In this document: in pieces, positions 1-9,864 of the stretch
Layout of the letters: the number at the start of each line of letters is the position of its first letter
Position numbering within the stretch: the stretch's first letter is position 1
NCBI GenBank assembly: GCA_024666565.1
Contig: CP088295.1
Span: 3,162,001 to 3,226,000 of the forward strand
Length of the DNA: 64,000 nt
Direction: 5' to 3'
Source: Svornostia abyssi
GTDB lineage: Bacteria > Actinomycetota > Thermoleophilia > Solirubrobacterales > Solirubrobacteraceae
The notes under the pieces: generated by a model
Told to the model about the DNA's origin: nothing
Database searches by the model: none
What the model saw: the letters and a program-made list of their open reading frames with translations, nothing else
Program-made: the position numbers and the translations under genes

Positions 1-455
1 CTCGCGCCCGCGAGATCGAGCGGGCGAACTCGAAGCTCGAGCACGAACTCCAGCGCGCGCCGACGGATGAGGAGATGGCCGCCGAGCTGGGCTCGACGGT
101 CGAGGAGTTCCAGGAGTCGCTGCTGCAGATCTCCAACTCGTCGGTCGCGGCGCTCGACGAGCTGTGGACGGTCAGTGACTCGTCCGGCGATCAGGTGTCC
201 CTGCTGGACACGCTCCAGGACCCGGGCGCCCCGGATCCGGCGCACGTCATGGACATCACCGACCTGAAGGACCGGGTCGCTGATGCCATCGCCCGGTTGC
301 CCGAGCGTGAGAAGCTCGTGGTCGCCCTCTACTACTACGAGAACCTCACGCTCCGCGAGATCGGCGAGGTCCTCGGCGTGACCGAGTCGCGGATCAGCCA
401 GCTGCACACGAAGGCCGTGCTGCGCCTGCGGTCGCGGCTGCAGGGCGAGGACTGA
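1..455 (+). CDS. fliA: RNA polymerase sigma factor FliA (sigma-28 type), 3' part
   Basis: The gene is cut by the left window edge; about 150 C-terminal residues remain, read from base 3. They cover sigma region 3 (the EELxxALGxxxEEF-like segment) and region 4 with its helix-turn-helix: LTLREIGEVLGVTESRISQ followed by LHTKAVLRLRSRL, the typical FliA/WhiG ending. In the family this subunit directs RNA polymerase to flagellar and chemotaxis promoters, which suggests a flagellated host. The linker between regions 3 and 4 is acidic. No other flagellar gene follows; the next gene is a secreted hydrolase 83 bp downstream with its own ribosome binding site. A sporulation-type WhiG role is possible but less likely outside Streptomyces-like taxa. 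Confidence 0.85.
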   Translation, partial: RAREIERANSKLEHELQRAPTDEEMAAELGSTVEEFQESLLQISNSSVAALDELWTVSDSSGDQVSLLDTLQDPGAPDPAHVMDITDLKDRVADAIARLPEREKLVVALYYYENLTLREIGEVLGVTESRISQLHTKAVLRLRSRLQGED

Positions 456-538
456 CCTGAGCGCCACCCACTCTTTGGGTAGACGTCCAAGTTACTAGCG
501 GGTAGGATCGCCCCGTCCACGGGAGGAGATGGGGCGAC

Positions 539-3058
539 ATGCGGGTTCTCATGCGGGTTGCGGCGGCCACGGCCGTCATGGCGACGGCGCTTACGGCCAC
601 CACGGCACCAGCGCCGGCGGCGCCACCGGCCGACACGGCCACGTCGGCGTTCAGCGTGCTGCCGCCGGGCAACGGCGACGTGTGGGGACCGACGTCTCGG
701 CACCGGTCGGACCAGATCAAGCTGTACGACGGGCTGGAGAGCGTCGCCGCCAACGGCACGCTGGGCGCGCCCGGCACCGCGGCCCCCTGGTACAAGCCGG
801 CGGGCTTCACCCCGGATCGCGTGGTGCGGGAGGAGCGCCCGAAGCCCGGCGTCGTCATCCAATGGGACAGCTGGGGCGTGCCGTACATCAAGGCGGCGGA
901 GATCGGTGACGCCGCGTTCGGCAGCGGCTGGGTCATGGCCGAGGCACGCCTCGCGCTGCTGGAGGCGCTGCGCACACTCGGCCGCGGCGGGACCATCGAG
1001 TCGCTGACCGCGACCGGAACCCCGGGCGGCGGGACGCGCCCGCAGATCAACTACAGCGACGCCGAGCTGCAGAGCGGGCTCGACGAGCTCTACGCGCGCG
1101 CCGGCGAGGACGAGGCCGACCTCCGTGCGGGCCTCCAGGGCTACGTCGACGGCATCAACGCGTGGCTGGCCGTGAACCGCAACCGGATCCCGTGGAACGT
1201 GCAGCTCCCCTTCGGACTCGGGCGGCTGGCGAACCCGAAGCCGTGGCGCGCGGTTGACGTCGCGGCGTCGGCGGTCGTCATCAACGACGTGTTCGGCGTC
1301 GGCGGCGGCGGTGAGCTCGGCGCCGCCCGGACGCTGCGCACCCTGCGCGAGCAGCTCGGTGCGGAGACGGGCATGGCGCTGTACGAGGATCTGCGCCTGC
1401 CCGACCCCGGTGCGACGACGCACACGGACACCGAGAACGGCTACCCGAAGTACGCGGCGCAGCCGGGTGACGCCCCGACGGGCGACCCGGGCCCCGCCGA
1501 CCCCGACGCGCTCGCGATGCCCGACCCCGGCACGCCGGTGGCCGCCGCCGACATGCCCCGCCGGCCGAGCATGAGCAACTACATCGTGCTCGGCGGCGAG
1601 CGCACCGCGACCGGCCGCCCGCTGCTCATCGGCGGCCCGCAGATGGGGTATTGGTCGCCGGAGATCGTCATGGAGGCGGTGGTGAGCACCGACGACTTCG
1701 AGGCGCGCGGCATCGCCGTCCCTGGTCTCGGTCCGATCCTCATCGCCGGCCGCACCGGCGAGTACGCGTGGACGCCGACCTCGGGCGGCACCGACGCGAC
1801 CGATGTGCGGGCCGAGAAGCTGTGCGAGCCGGACGGGAGCACGCCGACGCGCGAGAGCCGCCACTACGTCTTCAAGGGCGAGTGCCGCGCCATGGAGCGC
1901 CCGGAAGGCGCCGCCGCCACCACGGCGTGGCGTACGGTGCACGGCCCCGTGCTGAGCTGGGGCACGGTGGAGGGCGCGCCGGTCGGCTTCGCCCACCAGC
2001 GCGTCGACCGCATGGCGACGCCGGTGTCCGCGCTCGGCTTCTACCGCATGCAGACCGGCAAGACGAAGACGGCCGAGCAGTTCGTCGAGGCATCGCGGGA
2101 GATCACGCTGTCGCTGAACCTCGGCTACGCCAACGCGACGGAGATCGCCTACTCGCACACGGGCCGCTATCCGGTGCGCGCCCCTGGCACGCGCAACGAC
2201 CTGCCGACCTGGGGCACGGGCGAGTGGGAGTGGCGCGGGCGGCTCGATCCCAAGCTCCACCCGTTCGAGATCCGGCCGGCGAAGGGCTTCACGCTGAGCT
2301 GGAACAACATTCCCGCGCCCGGCTGGTCCGGTGAGGGCTGGTGGGGCGGCAACGTCCGCCATCGCGCCGACGCGCTGGAGGACCGCTTCAAGGACGCGCA
2401 GGGGCTCACCGTCGATCAGGCGGTCAAGCACCACCAGGACGCCGCGACGGAGGATGTCGAGGCGGTCACGCTGGTCCGGTCCGTCGAGCGGCTGCTCGGC
2501 GACACTGCCGCGCCGACGCCCGCGGCGCAGCGGGCGCGCACGATGCTGCGCGACTGGGTGGCCACCGGCGCGCATCGCCGCGACGCGAACCGGGATCTCC
2601 AGTTCGACGCCGCGGCGGCGACGCTGGTCGAGCCGTTCACCGACGCGCTCATGGACAGCACCTACAAGGCGCTCCTGGGCGGCGAGACCGTCCGCCTGAT
2701 CCCGGTGTCGGACAACCGCCCGGGTGTGACCGGCAGCGCGTACCAGTCCGGCTGGTTCTCGCCGCTGGCGCGTGAACTCGACCGCGCGTCGGGTGCGGCG
2801 GATGCGCCCGAGGGCGTCCCGGCCGCGTGCAGCGGTGGCGAGGCGGCGGCGTGCCGCACGCTGGTGTGGGCGGCGCTCGACACGGCGTACGAGCGCGCTC
2901 GCCGGTCCCAGTTCCCGTGGGTGCGCGACCAGCCGAGCCGCTGGCGTCAGAGCTCGGCGTCGTCGCAGATCCTGTTCATCCCGGTGTTCACACTGCCCAC
3001 GGCGATGCGCTGGCAGAACCGCCCGACGTTCGAGCAGGTCTCGGCCTTCGGCGGATAG
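539..3058 (+). CDS. Secreted penicillin acylase family protein (Ntn hydrolase)
   Basis: This 839-residue protein matches the S45 penicillin amidase family in length and layout. It has a signal peptide at residues 1 to about 28, then an alpha-chain region, a linker rich in Asp and Pro (about 285-340), and a beta-chain that would start at Ser346 in the stretch M-S346-N347-Y348, the Ser-Asn typical of the autocatalytic cleavage site. Family members hydrolyse amide bonds in beta-lactams or N-acyl homoserine lactones; the substrate here is unknown. A strong ribosome binding site (GGGAGGAG) lies 9 bases before the ATG at 539. It appears monocistronic. It should act outside the cytoplasmic membrane after self-processing into two chains. 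Confidence 0.85.
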   Translation: MRVLMRVAAATAVMATALTATTAPAPAAPPADTATSAFSVLPPGNGDVWGPTSRHRSDQIKLYDGLESVAANGTLGAPGTAAPWYKPAGFTPDRVVREERPKPGVVIQWDSWGVPYIKAAEIGDAAFGSGWVMAEARLALLEALRTLGRGGTIESLTATGTPGGGTRPQINYSDAELQSGLDELYARAGEDEADLRAGLQGYVDGINAWLAVNRNRIPWNVQLPFGLGRLANPKPWRAVDVAASAVVINDVFGVGGGGELGAARTLRTLREQLGAETGMALYEDLRLPDPGATTHTDTENGYPKYAAQPGDAPTGDPGPADPDALAMPDPGTPVAAADMPRRPSMSNYIVLGGERTATGRPLLIGGPQMGYWSPEIVMEAVVSTDDFEARGIAVPGLGPILIAGRTGEYAWTPTSGGTDATDVRAEKLCEPDGSTPTRESRHYVFKGECRAMERPEGAAATTAWRTVHGPVLSWGTVEGAPVGFAHQRVDRMATPVSALGFYRMQTGKTKTAEQFVEASREITLSLNLGYANATEIAYSHTGRYPVRAPGTRNDLPTWGTGEWEWRGRLDPKLHPFEIRPAKGFTLSWNNIPAPGWSGEGWWGGNVRHRADALEDRFKDAQGLTVDQAVKHHQDAATEDVEAVTLVRSVERLLGDTAAPTPAAQRARTMLRDWVATGAHRRDANRDLQFDAAAATLVEPFTDALMDSTYKALLGGETVRLIPVSDNRPGVTGSAYQSGWFSPLARELDRASGAADAPEGVPAACSGGEAAACRTLVWAALDTAYERARRSQFPWVRDQPSRWRQSSASSQILFIPVFTLPTAMRWQNRPTFEQVSAFGG

Positions 3059-3161
3059 AGCGCCGACGCGCCAGAAAGGCCGGGGCCGCTCAACCGGGAG
3101 CGGCGCCGGCCCGATGGGGGACAGACGACAGATCGGATCCCCGCTGCGCACCCACCCTCAG

Positions 3162-6100
3162 ATGAGGCGGGCGGTGATCGTCGTGATCGCCGCGCTGGCC
3201 GCCGTGTATGTCGCCGGAAGGCTTGTCGTCCCCCGTGGCCGACGGGGCGGCGCATGCCGTCCTGCGCTGGGGCCTTGCCGCCCTGCTCTACGGGGCCGGG
3301 GCGGTGGTGTGCTGGCTGCGCGTGATCGTCGTCGGCCGTGACCGCCTGGCGTGGACGCTGCTCGCCGTGGGGGTCACGTTGTACGTGGCGGGCTCGGTCA
3401 TCACGGTGGCGGATGGGTCCGCCGACACGGAATCTGCGCCGCTGGCCGCCCACCTCGGGTGGCTGCTCTTCTATCCCTGCGCGTACGCGGGCCTGGTGGT
3501 CCTCGCGAGGGCCACCCTCCGCCCGTTCACGCTCGCCTTCGCACTCGACGGGATCCTGCTCGCCCTGGCCCTCGCCGCGGTCGCGGCCGCGGCCCTGGTC
3601 CCGCAGTTCGGCGACGACTTCGCGACGATGGACCTCATCGCAGGATTGTCGTTCCCGGCGGGAGACTTGCTGCTGTTGGGGTTCTCGCTCTGGATCGCGC
3701 TCCTGGCCGGTTGGCACACGAGCCCGATGTGGCGGTTGCTCGTGTATGCGTTCGCCCTGCTGCTGGTGGCCGACGTCGGGCTCGCAGTGCAGGCCACGAC
3801 CTCGACGTTCGGCGAGGACGCGATCAGCTCGACCAGCTATCCGCTGGGACTCGCGCTCATCGGGGTCGCCGCCTGGCAGGAGCGCGGGCGGACCCGGGAG
3901 CTGCGCGCCGACGTCACAGCGCTGCTGGTGCTCCCCGCGTGTGCGGTGGCGGGTGCCCTGCTCGTGCTCGTGGTCGGCGAACCGCTCGGGCTCGCGTCGG
4001 CAGCCGAGTACCTGTGCTTCGCGGTCCTCGTGCTCGCGTTCATCCGCATGGCGCTCGTCGCCGGCCACCTCATCGGGCTGCAGGAAGGCAAGCGCTTCGA
4101 ACGGGGCTTCGAGGAAGCCACCATCGGCATGGCGATCATCGACGAGCACCTGCGCTGGGTACGGGTCAACCCGGCGCTCGCCGCACTCCTGGGCGCCACG
4201 CCGCGGGCGCTCACGGGCGGGTCGGTGCTGGACGCGACGCCCGACCACCTGCACGCCCTTTCACGGCAGGCGTTCGCCGAGACCCTGCGCACCGGTGACC
4301 CGATCATCGACGAGCGCGGCCAGCTCGTGCGCCGGGACGGCCGCAGGGTCAACCTGCTCGTGACGGGCTCGGTGATCGAGGGTGACGACGGCGCCCCGCA
4401 GTTCTTCGCGCAGCTGCGCGACATCACGGCCGAGCTGCGGGCCGACCGCCGGACGGAGGCGGTCGCGCGGTTGACGCGCGCCGCGCTCGACGAGCCCGAC
4501 ATCGGGGCGCTCATGCGCGAGTTCTCCGAGGTCGTCAAGGGCGCGCTCCCGGCGAGGCTCGCGGCGATCCTCGTGACGGACGGCGCGGACGAGGACACGC
4601 GGGTCGCGTCGGCGACCGGCCCCGTCGACGCGCAACTGCAGCGCGACGTCGGCAGAAGCAACGGCCAGCGCGCGCACACGATCGCGACCGGGCTGCCCGT
4701 CGTCGTCAACGATCTGCCGTCCGAGGACCGCTTCGTGCCGAGCCGATGGCTGCTGGACGCCGGCATCCATCGGACCCTGTCGGTCCCCGTGACGTCACGC
4801 GAAGGGACGAGCGCGGTGCTCGCAGCGCATCGCGGGCCCGACGACCCCGAGTTCGGGACGGACGACGTCCGGTTCATGGAGGCGGTCGCGAACGTCCTGG
4901 CCAGCGCGCTGGAGCGGGCGGACGCCGAAGCCGAGCACCGGCACCTCGCGCTGCACGACCCGCTGACCGGGCTGGCGAACCGCACGCTGCTGGCTGCCCA
5001 CATGGACCACGCCCTCGCTGCCGCCGAGCGCCAGGACGGTCGCGTCGCCCTGCTGCTCGTCGACCTCGACCGGTTCAAGGGCGTCAACGACACGATGGGG
5101 CACAGCGTGGGCGATCAGCTGCTCGCGACCGTCGCCGACCGCCTGCGCCACCATGCGCGCGGCGGGGACCTCGTGGCGCGGCTGGGCGGCGACGAGTTCG
5201 TGGTCGTGTTCGACGCGGTGGCCTCGGTGCACGACGTCGTCCACGTCGCGCGGCGCCTGCTGGCGGCGATCGCCGAGCCGATCGAGATCGCCGGCCGCGA
5301 GCTGGACGTCACCGGCAGCGTCGGCATCGTGGTGGCCGACGGGGCGGGCGGTGACCCTGAGGGGCTGCTGCGCGACGCCGACGTCGCGATGTATCGCGCG
5401 AAGGCCGACGGCGGTGGACGCTACGAGCTGTTCGACGCCGACCTGCGCGCCAGCGTCCTGGACCGGCTGGCCGTCGAGCGCGACCTGCGCCGTGCCGTCG
5501 AGCGCGGCGAGCTGGCGCTGCACCTGCAGCCGCTCATCGATCTCGAGCGGCAGCGGCCGGTGGGCTTCGAGGCGCTGGTGCGCTGGGACCGCCCGGGCCA
5601 CGGCCTCGTCTCCCCGGCGTCGTTCATCGGGGTCGCCGAGGAGACGGGGCTGATCGTGCCCGTAGGCGACTGGGTGCTGCGCGAGGCCTGCCGGCAGATC
5701 GCCGCGCTGAACGCCACGGCGGAGGAGCCGATCCTGCTCTCGGTGAACCTGTCGGCCAGGCAGCTCACCGAGGATCTGATCCTCGCGGTCCGGTCGGCGC
5801 TGACCGCGGAGGGGCTCGCACCGGAGCTGCTGACGCTGGAGATCACCGAGTCGTTCCTCATCGAGGAGCACGGGGCGATGGCGGTGCTGGACGCCGTCCG
5901 GGAGCTCGGCGTCTCGCTGGCGCTCGACGACTTCGGCACGGGGTACTCGTCCCTCAGCGCGCTGCAGCGCCACGCCGTCGACACCCTGAAGCTCGACCGA
6001 ACGATGGTGTCGTCGGTCGCGACCTCGGCGACCGCCGCGGCGGTCGCGCGTGCCGCGGTCGAGATGGCCGCGGCGCTCGGGCTCGACGTCGTGGCCGAGG

Positions 6101-6261
6101 GCATTGAGGACGTCGAGCAGCTGCGGATCGTGCGGGAGCTCGGCTGCCAGGTGGCCCAGGGCTACCTGTTCGCCCGTCCGATGCCGGCCGCCGATGCGGC
6201 CGCGTACCTGCGCGGCGAGAGCTGGTCAGGCGCGTTCGCCGCGGCGCTCCCGTCGCGCTGA
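3162..6261 (+). CDS. Membrane-anchored PAS-GAF-GGDEF-EAL protein (c-di-GMP turnover), probable frameshift near the N-terminus
   Basis: The protein has about eight N-terminal membrane segments, a PAS domain (about 300-410), a GAF domain (about 430-570), a GGDEF domain with an exact GGDEF motif at residues 660-664 (counted from ATG 3208), and an EAL domain with EAL at 788-790 plus DDFGTGYSS. Both c-di-GMP synthesis and hydrolysis motifs look intact, so it may be bifunctional or regulated by its sensor domains. The uninterrupted frame starts at ATG 3208, but the frame upstream of a C5 run at 3230-3234 encodes a good membrane helix from ATG 3162. Removing one C joins the two smoothly, so the true start is probably 3162 and the C5 run holds an indel. 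The preceding gene ends 104 bp upstream. Confidence 0.85.
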
Positions 6262-6274
6262 CGAACGTCCGTCG

Positions 6275-6296
6275 GTTCGTGCTGGACCGCACGAAC
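6275..6296. terminator. Hairpin, likely terminator of the GGDEF-EAL gene
   Basis: Perfect 8-bp inverted repeat (GTTCGTGC / GCACGAAC) with a 6-base loop, 14 bases after the stop codon of the upstream gene. There is no T-tract, which is usual in very high-GC genomes, so an intrinsic terminator is plausible but unproven. Confidence 0.4.
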
Positions 6297-6338
6297 TGCG
6301 ATCCGTAGGCTCGCCCCACCCGAGGAGAGGAGCCCGCC

Positions 6339-8417
6339 ATGCCCACGCCGGCGGATCGCATTCGGAACGTCGCACTCGTCGGCCACCGCGGGGCCGGCAA
6401 GACGTCGCTGCATGAAGCACTGCTCTTTCAAGCCGGTTCGGTGTCCCGGCTCGGCAGCGTCACCGAGGGCACCACCGTCTCCGACAGCGAGGACGACGAG
6501 CAGGCGCGGAAGATGTCGATCTCCGCGCACCTGTCGTCGTTCGACTGGCAGGACCGCAAGATCAACCTCATCGACGCGCCGGGCGACCCGAGCTTCGTCG
6601 CCGACGCCCTCGGCGCGATGCAGGTCTGCGAGTCGGCGGTCTTCGTCATCAACGCCGTCATGGGCGTGGAGGTGGGCACCCAGCGGCTGTTCAAACAGGC
6701 CGCGGAGCTCGATCTCGCCCGCCTGATCTTCGTGAACATGCTCGATCGCGAGCGGGCCGACTTCTTTCGCACGCTCGACGGGCTGAAGGCCGCCTTCGGC
6801 CCGCACGTCGTCGCCACGGAGATCCCGATCGGCAGCGAGCACGAGGTCCGCGGCGTCATCGACCTCGTCGACATGCAGGCCTACGAGTATCCGAGCGACG
6901 CCCGCGATGCGTGCCGCGAGATTCCGATCCCCGAGGATCTCCAGGCGCTGGCCGAGGAGTACCGCGACCGGATGATGGACGAGATCTGTGAGGTGTCCGA
7001 CACGCTGACCGAGCGCTACCTCGACGGGGTGGAGATCTCGCACGACGAGATCGTCGCCGCGCTGAAGGAGGGGACGAACCACGGCGGCCTGTTCCCGGTG
7101 ACATGCGGGGTCGCGACGCGCAATCTCGGTTCGGACCGGCTCCTCGACGCCATCGTCGAGGACCTTCCTTCCCCGGTGAAACACGGGGCGCTGGAGCTGC
7201 CGGAGGTCACGCTGGAGGCCGATCCGGGCCGTGAGCTGTTCGCCTACGTCTTCAAGACCCGCGCCGACCCGTACGCCGGGCGGATCAACCTCTTCCGCGT
7301 CTACCAGGGCGTGATGGACCACGACACGACGGTCATGAACACCCGCACGCACCACAAGGAACGCATCGGGCAGCTCATCGTCTTCGCGGGCCGCGAGAAC
7401 GCGCACGCCCGCGCGTTCGGCCCCGGGGACATCGGCGCGGTGGCGAAGCTCAAGGAGACGCGCGCGGGCGACTGGCTGGCCGAGCGCGACGAGCCCATCA
7501 CGATGCCACCGGTGCGGTTCCCGGCGCCCGTGATGGCCTTCGCGATCGAGCCGTCGAGCCCCGGGGACGAGGAGAAGGTCTTCACGGCGCTGCGTCGCCT
7601 GCAGGAGGAGGACCCCACGATCGACCTGCACCGCGACGCGCAGACGGGCGAGCAGATCGTGGCGGGCCTCTCGCAGGTCCACGTCGAGGTCATCGTCGGC
7701 CGGCTGAAGGACCGGTTCGGCGCGGAGGTCACGCTGAAACCCCCGCGGGTGCCGTACCAGGAGACCATCACGGCGCCGGCGAAGGCGCACGGCCGCCACA
7801 AGAAGCAGACGGGCGGGCGCGGGCAGTTCGGCGACTGCCACATCGAGATCGAGCCGCTGCCGGCGGGCGATCCGCACGATCTCGTCTTCGAGGACAAGAT
7901 CAAGGGCGGGGTGATCCCGCACGGGTTCATCCCGGCGGTGGAGAAGGGCGTGCGCGACGCCCTGGCGCACGGCCCGGTCGGCGGCTTCCCGGTGCGCGGC
8001 GTGCGGGTGCGGCTCGTCGACGGCAGCTACCACAGCGTCGACAGCTCCGAGCAGGCGTTCCGCACGGCGGGCGCGCTGGCGATGCGCGAGGCGCTGCGGG
8101 TCGCGGCGCCCGTGCTGCTCGAACCCGTGATGCTCGTCACGCTGTCGGTCCCTGAGACGAGCGTCGGTGATGTCATCGGGGACCTCAACGGGCGCCGCGG
8201 CCACCCGCTCGGCATGGAGCAGCAGGGCGCGATGACGGAGGTCCGCGCGGAGGCGCCGATGGCCGAGCTTCTCGATTTCGCCCCGGATCTCCGGGCGCTG
8301 ACGGGCGGCCAGGGCGACTACACGCTGGAGCTGTCGCGGTACCAGGAGGTCCCCGCCCACATCGCCCAGAAAGTAGTGCAAAGCGGGTCGGAGGCTGCGG
8401 ACGCCGTGCGCGCGTGA
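6339..8417 (+). CDS. fusA2: Elongation factor G-like protein (FusA2 type)
   Basis: This 692-residue translational GTPase has the EF-G domain order. The P-loop is GHRGAGKT at residues 15-22, the G3 motif is DAPGD, and the G4 motif reads NMLD instead of NKxD. The second half matches EF-G domains II to V. Proteins of this type are paralogues of the canonical elongation factor in many Actinobacteria; their role is not settled (stress or ribosome-associated functions have been suggested for relatives). A strong ribosome binding site (GAGGAGAGGAG) precedes the ATG. It stands between a c-di-GMP gene and a zinc-ribbon protein rather than in the str operon, which supports the paralogue rather than the essential factor. 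Confidence 0.88.
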   Translation: MPTPADRIRNVALVGHRGAGKTSLHEALLFQAGSVSRLGSVTEGTTVSDSEDDEQARKMSISAHLSSFDWQDRKINLIDAPGDPSFVADALGAMQVCESAVFVINAVMGVEVGTQRLFKQAAELDLARLIFVNMLDRERADFFRTLDGLKAAFGPHVVATEIPIGSEHEVRGVIDLVDMQAYEYPSDARDACREIPIPEDLQALAEEYRDRMMDEICEVSDTLTERYLDGVEISHDEIVAALKEGTNHGGLFPVTCGVATRNLGSDRLLDAIVEDLPSPVKHGALELPEVTLEADPGRELFAYVFKTRADPYAGRINLFRVYQGVMDHDTTVMNTRTHHKERIGQLIVFAGRENAHARAFGPGDIGAVAKLKETRAGDWLAERDEPITMPPVRFPAPVMAFAIEPSSPGDEEKVFTALRRLQEEDPTIDLHRDAQTGEQIVAGLSQVHVEVIVGRLKDRFGAEVTLKPPRVPYQETITAPAKAHGRHKKQTGGRGQFGDCHIEIEPLPAGDPHDLVFEDKIKGGVIPHGFIPAVEKGVRDALAHGPVGGFPVRGVRVRLVDGSYHSVDSSEQAFRTAGALAMREALRVAAPVLLEPVMLVTLSVPETSVGDVIGDLNGRRGHPLGMEQQGAMTEVRAEAPMAELLDFAPDLRALTGGQGDYTLELSRYQEVPAHIAQKVVQSGSEAADAVRA

Positions 8418-8456
8418 TCTGAGTGAGATGGCGTGGATCGCTATCCTCGCCGTCTC

Positions 8457-9242
8457 GTGAGTCGTAAGACGATCACCACCCGTCATCAGGCCGTCTCGTG
8501 CGACGTCTGCGGGCGCACGCTCCTGCGCGGCGAGCATTCCGAGCCGTTCCTGGCCGGAGGCTCGCGTCGGCTCGTCTGCGAGCTCTGCACGCAGCGCGCC
8601 ACGCACGAGGGCTGGATCCGCGAGGGCCTCGGCGACGCCGCGGGCTCGCGGGGCCAGGGCCGTGAGCGGCGCGGCTCGCTGCTGCGCCGCCTGCGTCGCC
8701 GCGAGGGGACGCCGCGGACCCCGTCACCGACCACGCTGTCGGGCGGTCCGTCGGAGACGGCGCCGCTCATGGACGAGTGGCCCGCCGACGACCTCGATCC
8801 GCTGGCCGAGCCCGCCTACATGGAGACCGCGCCCGCGCCCGCACCGGCGCCGTCCGCGGCGCAGGCGAAGGCCAGCCGGCTGGAGGTCGAGATCGAGCGC
8901 GTGAACCGCACGGTCCACGCGGTCCCGACGAACACGCAGATGAAGCTCGAGCGCGCGTTGGAGATCTTCAACCGCAGCGACGCGCCGCAGCGGGTCTCGG
9001 GCATCGCCCGGTCGCTCGGCGCGCCGGTCGTCGCCGTGCGGCCCTCGATCACCGAGGGGTCGATCGTGTCGATCGTCGTGGCGTGGGAATTGTGCTGGTA
9101 CCGGTACGAGGTCGACCTCGCCGACGAGGCGTCCGGCGTGCGACTGATGGCCCAGGGGGCGGAGCTCGACGAGCTGCCCGTCGAGGAGCAGACCGCGAAT
9201 GCCGCGGCCGATGAACGTGGAGGGTTGGTGATGGCGGCTTGA
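8457..9242 (+). CDS. Zinc-ribbon protein of unknown function
   Basis: I chose the GTG at 8457, giving 261 residues; an earlier in-frame GTG exists at 8433. The N-terminus carries two CxxC pairs, C15-x2-C18 and C41-x2-C44, which should bind one zinc ion. A basic, then Pro/Ala-rich linker follows (about 60-150), and the C-terminal third (about 155-250) is a compact predicted domain with the segment FNRSDAPQRVSGIARSLGAP. I do not recognise the family by name; similar proteins seem common in this actinobacterial group. Its stop overlaps the start of the next small gene, which is followed by RNase H, suggesting a three-gene operon. A role in nucleic-acid binding is only a guess from the zinc ribbon. 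Confidence 0.6.
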   Translation: MSRKTITTRHQAVSCDVCGRTLLRGEHSEPFLAGGSRRLVCELCTQRATHEGWIREGLGDAAGSRGQGRERRGSLLRRLRRREGTPRTPSPTTLSGGPSETAPLMDEWPADDLDPLAEPAYMETAPAPAPAPSAAQAKASRLEVEIERVNRTVHAVPTNTQMKLERALEIFNRSDAPQRVSGIARSLGAPVVAVRPSITEGSIVSIVVAWELCWYRYEVDLADEASGVRLMAQGAELDELPVEEQTANAAADERGGLVMAA

Positions 9243-9463
9243 TCTACTGCGTCGTGCCCCAGGAGATGGCGCCCGAGCTGCTCGCGCAGCTCGAGGAGTA
9301 CTACGCCGACGATCCGAACGTGAAGGTGATCGTCGATCGCCGGTCGGGCGAGCGCCGCACGCCGGCGACGGAGAATGAGGGTCCCGCGCTGCGCATCGTG
9401 CGCGACCGGCGGCGCCCCCGCGTGGTCGGCGAGTTCCCGCCGGTCGATCCACCCGCCGCGTGA
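9239..9463 (+). CDS. Small basic protein of unknown function, TTG start
   Basis: This 74-residue protein starts with TTG at 9239, overlapping the stop of the zinc-ribbon gene by four bases (TTGA), and its own stop overlaps the GTG of the RNase H gene. The middle holds VDRRSGERR, a motif often seen in small actinobacterial proteins of unknown function. There is no signal peptide or membrane helix. The tight overlap on both sides indicates co-translation with its neighbours. Confidence 0.55.
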   Translation: MIYCVVPQEMAPELLAQLEEYYADDPNVKVIVDRRSGERRTPATENEGPALRIVRDRRRPRVVGEFPPVDPPAA

Positions 9464-9864
9464 AGGTCGTCGTCCACGTCGACGGCGGCTCGCGCGGCAA
9501 TCCCGGTCCCGCTGCGGCCGGCGCCGTCGTCTCCACACCCGAGGGCGAGGTGCTGGACGAGTCGGCCGAGACGCTCGGAGTCTGCACCAACAACGTCGCC
9601 GAGTACCGGGCGCTGCTGCTGGGTCTGGCGCGCGCGAAGGAGCTCGGCGCGCGGGAGGTCGAGGTCGTCAACGACTCCGAGCTCATCGCCAAGCAGGTCA
9701 ACGGGCAGTACAAGGTCAAGCACGCGGACATGAAGCCGCTGCATGCCGCGGCGCTGGACGTGCTGCGTGGGTTCGACGCCTGGAAGGTCCGCACGGTGCC
9801 GCGGGCGCAGAACTCGCACGCCGACGCGCTGGTCAACCAGGCGCTCGATGCGGCGAGGTCATAG
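9460..9864 (+). CDS. Ribonuclease H-like protein (RNase HI type)
   Basis: This 134-residue protein is a minimal type I RNase H fold, beginning with a GTG that overlaps the preceding stop (GTGA). The catalytic acidic residues are visible: Asp in HVDGGSRGNPGP, Glu in NVAEYRAL, Asp in VNDSEL, and a final Asp in SHADALVN. Family members cleave the RNA strand of RNA-DNA hybrids; this short actinobacterial and archaeal-like form is often an 'RNase H family protein' separate from RnhB. It is convergent with alkD and overlaps it by six bases. Confidence 0.85.
   Translation: MKVVVHVDGGSRGNPGPAAAGAVVSTPEGEVLDESAETLGVCTNNVAEYRALLLGLARAKELGAREVEVVNDSELIAKQVNGQYKVKHADMKPLHAAALDVLRGFDAWKVRTVPRAQNSHADALVNQALDAARS

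Noticed and set aside
335..3151. 938-residue minus-strand open frame
   Set aside because: Antisense shadow of the penicillin acylase gene; Arg/Ala/His-rich composition typical of a reversed high-GC frame and no conserved motif.
6162..8606. 814-residue minus-strand open frame over the EF-G-like gene
   Set aside because: Low-complexity antisense shadow; the plus-strand protein has all GTPase motifs.
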